The position numbers and the translations under genes were made by a program. Shown here piece after piece: positions 5,394 to 7,817 of a stretch of 7,817 nucleotides of DNA. The stretch is from JALOAT01 sp041677345 (GTDB lineage: Bacteria > Pseudomonadota > Gammaproteobacteria > Thiohalomonadales > Thiohalomonadaceae), in contig JBAYQE010000116.1 in NCBI GenBank assembly GCA_041677345.1, positions 1 through 7,817 on the forward strand. The letters run 5' to 3'. The notes beneath the pieces are model-generated. The model was not told the DNA's origin. It did no database searches and saw only the letters and a program-made list of their open reading frames with translations. Position 1 is the stretch's first letter, and every line of letters begins with the position of its first letter.

Positions 5394-7817
5394 TTACAGG
5401 GCGCCGACGACATTCACGAATACGCCCTGGTTGTCATAGTCCAGATCCGTGAGGTCATCGGAGAAATCGGCAAAGTTGTAACCGACACCGAGCTTCAGGT
5501 TGTCGCCGAAATGGCGATAGACGGCCAGCAGCATGCCGCTGCGGCGGTCCTGGGCGTCCGGCAGGTCGAGCAGGCGGGCCTCGATGACGGCGTCCCAACG
5601 GTGAATGAAGTGCCAGTCGGCGCGGGCGATGTAGAGGTGGGCGCGGCTGTCGAAGAACTCGGGGTCCTCACGGTCCATGGCCACCTGGCCCAGGCGGTAG
5701 GCGTATTTGCCGCCCACCGACCAGCGCGGGGTGAGGTCGTAGATGACGTCGGCGGCGAAGATGTGGCTCTTCTGGATGAAGGCGGCGGCGGTGTTCTCCA
5801 CGGTGACTTGGCCCGGTGACGGCAGGTTGTAGAAATAGGTGTACTTGAGCAGGGCGTTGAGCCGGTCGTGGCGCACCGGGCGATAGCCGTAGCCCGCCAC
5901 CGCCTCGGTGTAGCTGCCGTCGTAGAACTCGCCCAGGGAGCTTTCGCTTTCGGCGTGGTCCAGCTTGCCGATGAAGCGCCAGTCCGGCGTGATCTGGTAT
6001 TTCAGGCTGTTCTTGGTGAGCCAGGTGGTGCGCTCGGAGCGGCTCAGGTCGGCGGCCTCGGTGCGGTCCACGCGGTATTCCAGGGCACTGGCCAGCTTCA
6101 CACCGTCGAAGCCGTAGCCCACGCGCACGCCCAGCGCGCGGCGCTCGATCTCCGCGCCGGTCTGGTTGTCGTGCAGCACGCCGTAGTCGGCGTTGAAGCC
6201 CAGGTTCCAGCGATCGGTGGGCGCGAGATCCACGCCCGTGGCATGGGTCAGGCCGGTGGGTACGTCGCCGTGGCTGTAGTGTTCCTCCAGGTAGACGCTG
6301 GTGGTGTCGGACCAGTGGCTACGGAAACCGGACACCAGGTTGCCCTTGCGCGCGCGCACGCCGTTGTCGGTGCGCTCATTCTCCAGGGCGTAGTTGGAAT
6401 AGACCGTGGTGCGATCCGACCACAGATACTCCGCGCCCAGGGTGCCCGCTTCGCCCAGGTCGCCGGTGGAGGCCTCGCCGGTGAGGCTGAAGCGATCAGT
6501 GAGGCGGTAGGCGCCGCCCGTACCGATGCGGCCGTTGCTCTCGCGGTTGCCCGTGGTGTTCACCGTGTCCTGCACGTACCCGTAGGCCAGCCAGCGTTCG
6601 CGGGAGTCGAAGGTGGCGCGCACCACCAGGTCGGTGCGTTCGCCCTCTTCCTGCGTGAGCGGCACCACCGGCGAGTTGTCCTCGCGGAATTCGTTGCGCA
6701 CGCCGCTGCTCAGGGTCCAGTGCTGATCCAGGCGGTAGTCCGCGTCCAGCTCGCCGGCGGAGGTTTCCAGGCCCTGGTCCTGCACGCGGCGATCGGCCTT
6801 CAGTTTCACCGCCAGACGCTCGGTCACGGGCATGGACAGGGAGCCACCGTACTGCTCGGTGTCCTTCAGCGTCTCCAAGCCGGGCGCCGCATAACCCGCC
6901 TCCACCGACTGGGTGTACAGCGTCGCCTGGCCGCGGGCACCGGCGTAGAGATCGGACAGGGCCGCGCTGGCATCCAGGCGCCAGGCACCGGCGGGGCCGT
7001 CGGCGTCGGCCACTGCCGCGCCACCGGAGAAGCTGAAACCGCCGTCCAGCGATTCCAGGGCGTCGATGCCGGCACCCTCGCTCTGCGAGGCCTCGATCTT
7101 CACCCAGGTCTGCGCGTTCTTGCGCAGGATCAGGTCGGCACCGCGCACGTCCCGGGCCTCGCCCGCCTCCTCGTCGTGGCTGGCGGTGAGCCCGAGCCGC
7201 ACATGGTCGTCGAACCAGTAGTGCACGCGGCCGCCGTTGGACAGGTTGTCCAGGTCGTCAAAGCCCGGCGTGAATTCGTAACGCGCCACCAGGAACACCT
7301 CGTTGCCCGCCCCGGCGCCACTGTCCACCAGCAACTCGTCCGCGGCCGTACCCGACAGCGGCTCGGCAAGCACGACGCGGCCCTGCAGGTAGTCGATGCT
7401 GTAGTCGAGCCCCGCGACCAGGTTCTTGACGGCGATGACCAAGCCCGAATCCTTGTCACGCACCTCCACGCGTACGCGCTCGGAGCCGATGACGATGTCC
7501 TGGTGGCGCAGGAAGTACAGCGAGCCGCCGGTGCCGCGGAACTCTTCGCGGCCGGCCACGGTGCCCGGCTGTGCGGCGAAACCGTCGATCCACAGCCGCT
7601 GCTCACCGAAGGCGGTGGTGTCCTCGGACTGGAAGTGCACGTTGGCGCCGTACAGGCCGCGGTCTACGTGGGCCAGGCTGTTGTCCACGTAGCCGATCTT
7701 GAAGTTGCCCCACAGGCCGTAGTTCTCGCGCTGTTGCAGCTTGAGGTAGAACTTGCCCATGGTGGGCGCGCCTTCCTCCACCGTGCCGTCGTCACCGTAG
7801 GTGGGATAGAAGTAGTC
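5394..7817 (-). CDS. Large outer-membrane beta-barrel protein, C-terminal part (5' end outside window)
   Basis: The frame is open from the window edge to TAA at 5396-5394, giving 807 residues (numbered from the edge). The N-terminus is missing. The GTG at 7781 is probably internal, since the residues before it (DYFYPTYGDDGT) flow into the conserved region. Residues about 20-195 are a beta-rich domain with GNFKIG, FGEQRLWIDGFAAQPGTVAG, REEFRGTGGSLYFLRHQDIV, SERVRVEVRDKDSGLV and GLDYSIDYLQGRVVLAEPLS. From about 195 to the end, alternating hydrophobic/polar strands joined by short turns are typical of a large transmembrane barrel. Repeated turn-plus-strand units such as RLTDRFSLTG, APTDRWNLGF and DLTPRWSVGG mark strand pairs. 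The last strand is GVFVNVVGAL. I recognise this as the C-terminal part of large gammaproteobacterial outer-membrane proteins often given loose OmpA or TonB-receptor names; no plug or OmpA peptidoglycan-binding domain is visible here. Substrate and function are unknown. Confidence 0.8.
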   Translation of the reverse strand, partial: DYFYPTYGDDGTVEEGAPTMGKFYLKLQQRENYGLWGNFKIGYVDNSLAHVDRGLYGANVHFQSEDTTAFGEQRLWIDGFAAQPGTVAGREEFRGTGGSLYFLRHQDIVIGSERVRVEVRDKDSGLVIAVKNLVAGLDYSIDYLQGRVVLAEPLSGTAADELLVDSGAGAGNEVFLVARYEFTPGFDDLDNLSNGGRVHYWFDDHVRLGLTASHDEEAGEARDVRGADLILRKNAQTWVKIEASQSEGAGIDALESLDGGFSFSGGAAVADADGPAGAWRLDASAALSDLYAGARGQATLYTQSVEAGYAAPGLETLKDTEQYGGSLSMPVTERLAVKLKADRRVQDQGLETSAGELDADYRLDQHWTLSSGVRNEFREDNSPVVPLTQEEGERTDLVVRATFDSRERWLAYGYVQDTVNTTGNRESNGRIGTGGAYRLTDRFSLTGEASTGDLGEAGTLGAEYLWSDRTTVYSNYALENERTDNGVRARKGNLVSGFRSHWSDTTSVYLEEHYSHGDVPTGLTHATGVDLAPTDRWNLGFNADYGVLHDNQTGAEIERRALGVRVGYGFDGVKLASALEYRVDRTEAADLSRSERTTWLTKNSLKYQITPDWRFIGKLDHAESESSLGEFYDGSYTEAVAGYGYRPVRHDRLNALLKYTYFYNLPSPGQVTVENTAAAFIQKSHIFAADVIYDLTPRWSVGGKYAYRLGQVAMDREDPEFFDSRAHLYIARADWHFIHRWDAVIEARLLDLPDAQDRRSGMLLAVYRHFGDNLKLGVGYNFADFSDDLTDLDYDNQGVFVNVVGAL

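Noticed and set aside
4754..5819. Plus-strand ORFs at 4754-5365 and 5052-5819 crossing the intergenic region
   Set aside because: They overlap two real minus-strand genes and the gap, and show no domain, no ribosome binding site that stands out, and shadow-like composition.
7746..7781. GTG at 7781 or ATG at 7760-7758 as the true start of the barrel protein
   Set aside because: The frame stays open to the window edge, the preceding residues look like continuous conserved sequence, and no signal peptide follows either codon.

Overview
The window is GC-rich DNA, densely coding, with almost every gene on the minus strand. The protein families present (ImuB, LPP20 lipoproteins, an LpoB-type lipoprotein, a COG3014-type TPR lipoprotein and a large outer-membrane beta-barrel) point to a diderm proteobacterium, most likely a GC-rich gammaproteobacterium. 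That placement is inference from gene content and I cannot name a genus. No rRNA, tRNA, CRISPR array, insertion sequence or other mobile element was seen.

Left part (1-1650): the plus strand carries imuB, the catalytically inactive Y-family polymerase-like subunit of the ImuA/ImuB/DnaE2 mutasome. Just before it lie a 9-bp tandem repeat (four copies) and what may be the last codons of imuA, which would overlap the imuB start. dnaE2 does not follow imuB. Instead there is a 145-bp convergent intergenic region with two dyads, and then the end of an opposing operon.

Middle part (1651-5146, minus strand, transcribed right to left): a compact run of four genes, each encoding a predicted lipoprotein with a clear lipobox Cys. 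In transcription order they are a small LPP20-family lipoprotein, an LpoB/CsgG-like lipoprotein, a COG3014-type lipoprotein with N-terminal TPR-like helices, and a larger LPP20-family lipoprotein with an extra C-terminal region. Two junctions are 4-nt ATGA overlaps and the third is an 18-nt gap. The +2 residues after the lipidated Cys are Ala or Ser, so all four should be sorted to the outer membrane. The set looks like one co-translated module, probably a periplasm-facing complex on the outer membrane. Its function is not established, and the name 'LpoB' should not be taken as proof of a role in activating PBP1b, because the long Pro-rich linker of E. coli LpoB is absent.

Right part (5147-7817): a 247-bp intergenic region with a candidate promoter for the lipoprotein operon, then the 3' part of a large minus-strand gene encoding the C-terminal outer-membrane beta-barrel of a protein whose N-terminus lies outside the window. 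The barrel consists of many consecutive two-strand units of roughly 25-40 residues.

The most interesting item is the four-lipoprotein operon next to a giant barrel gene. The families are recognisable, but what they do together is not.
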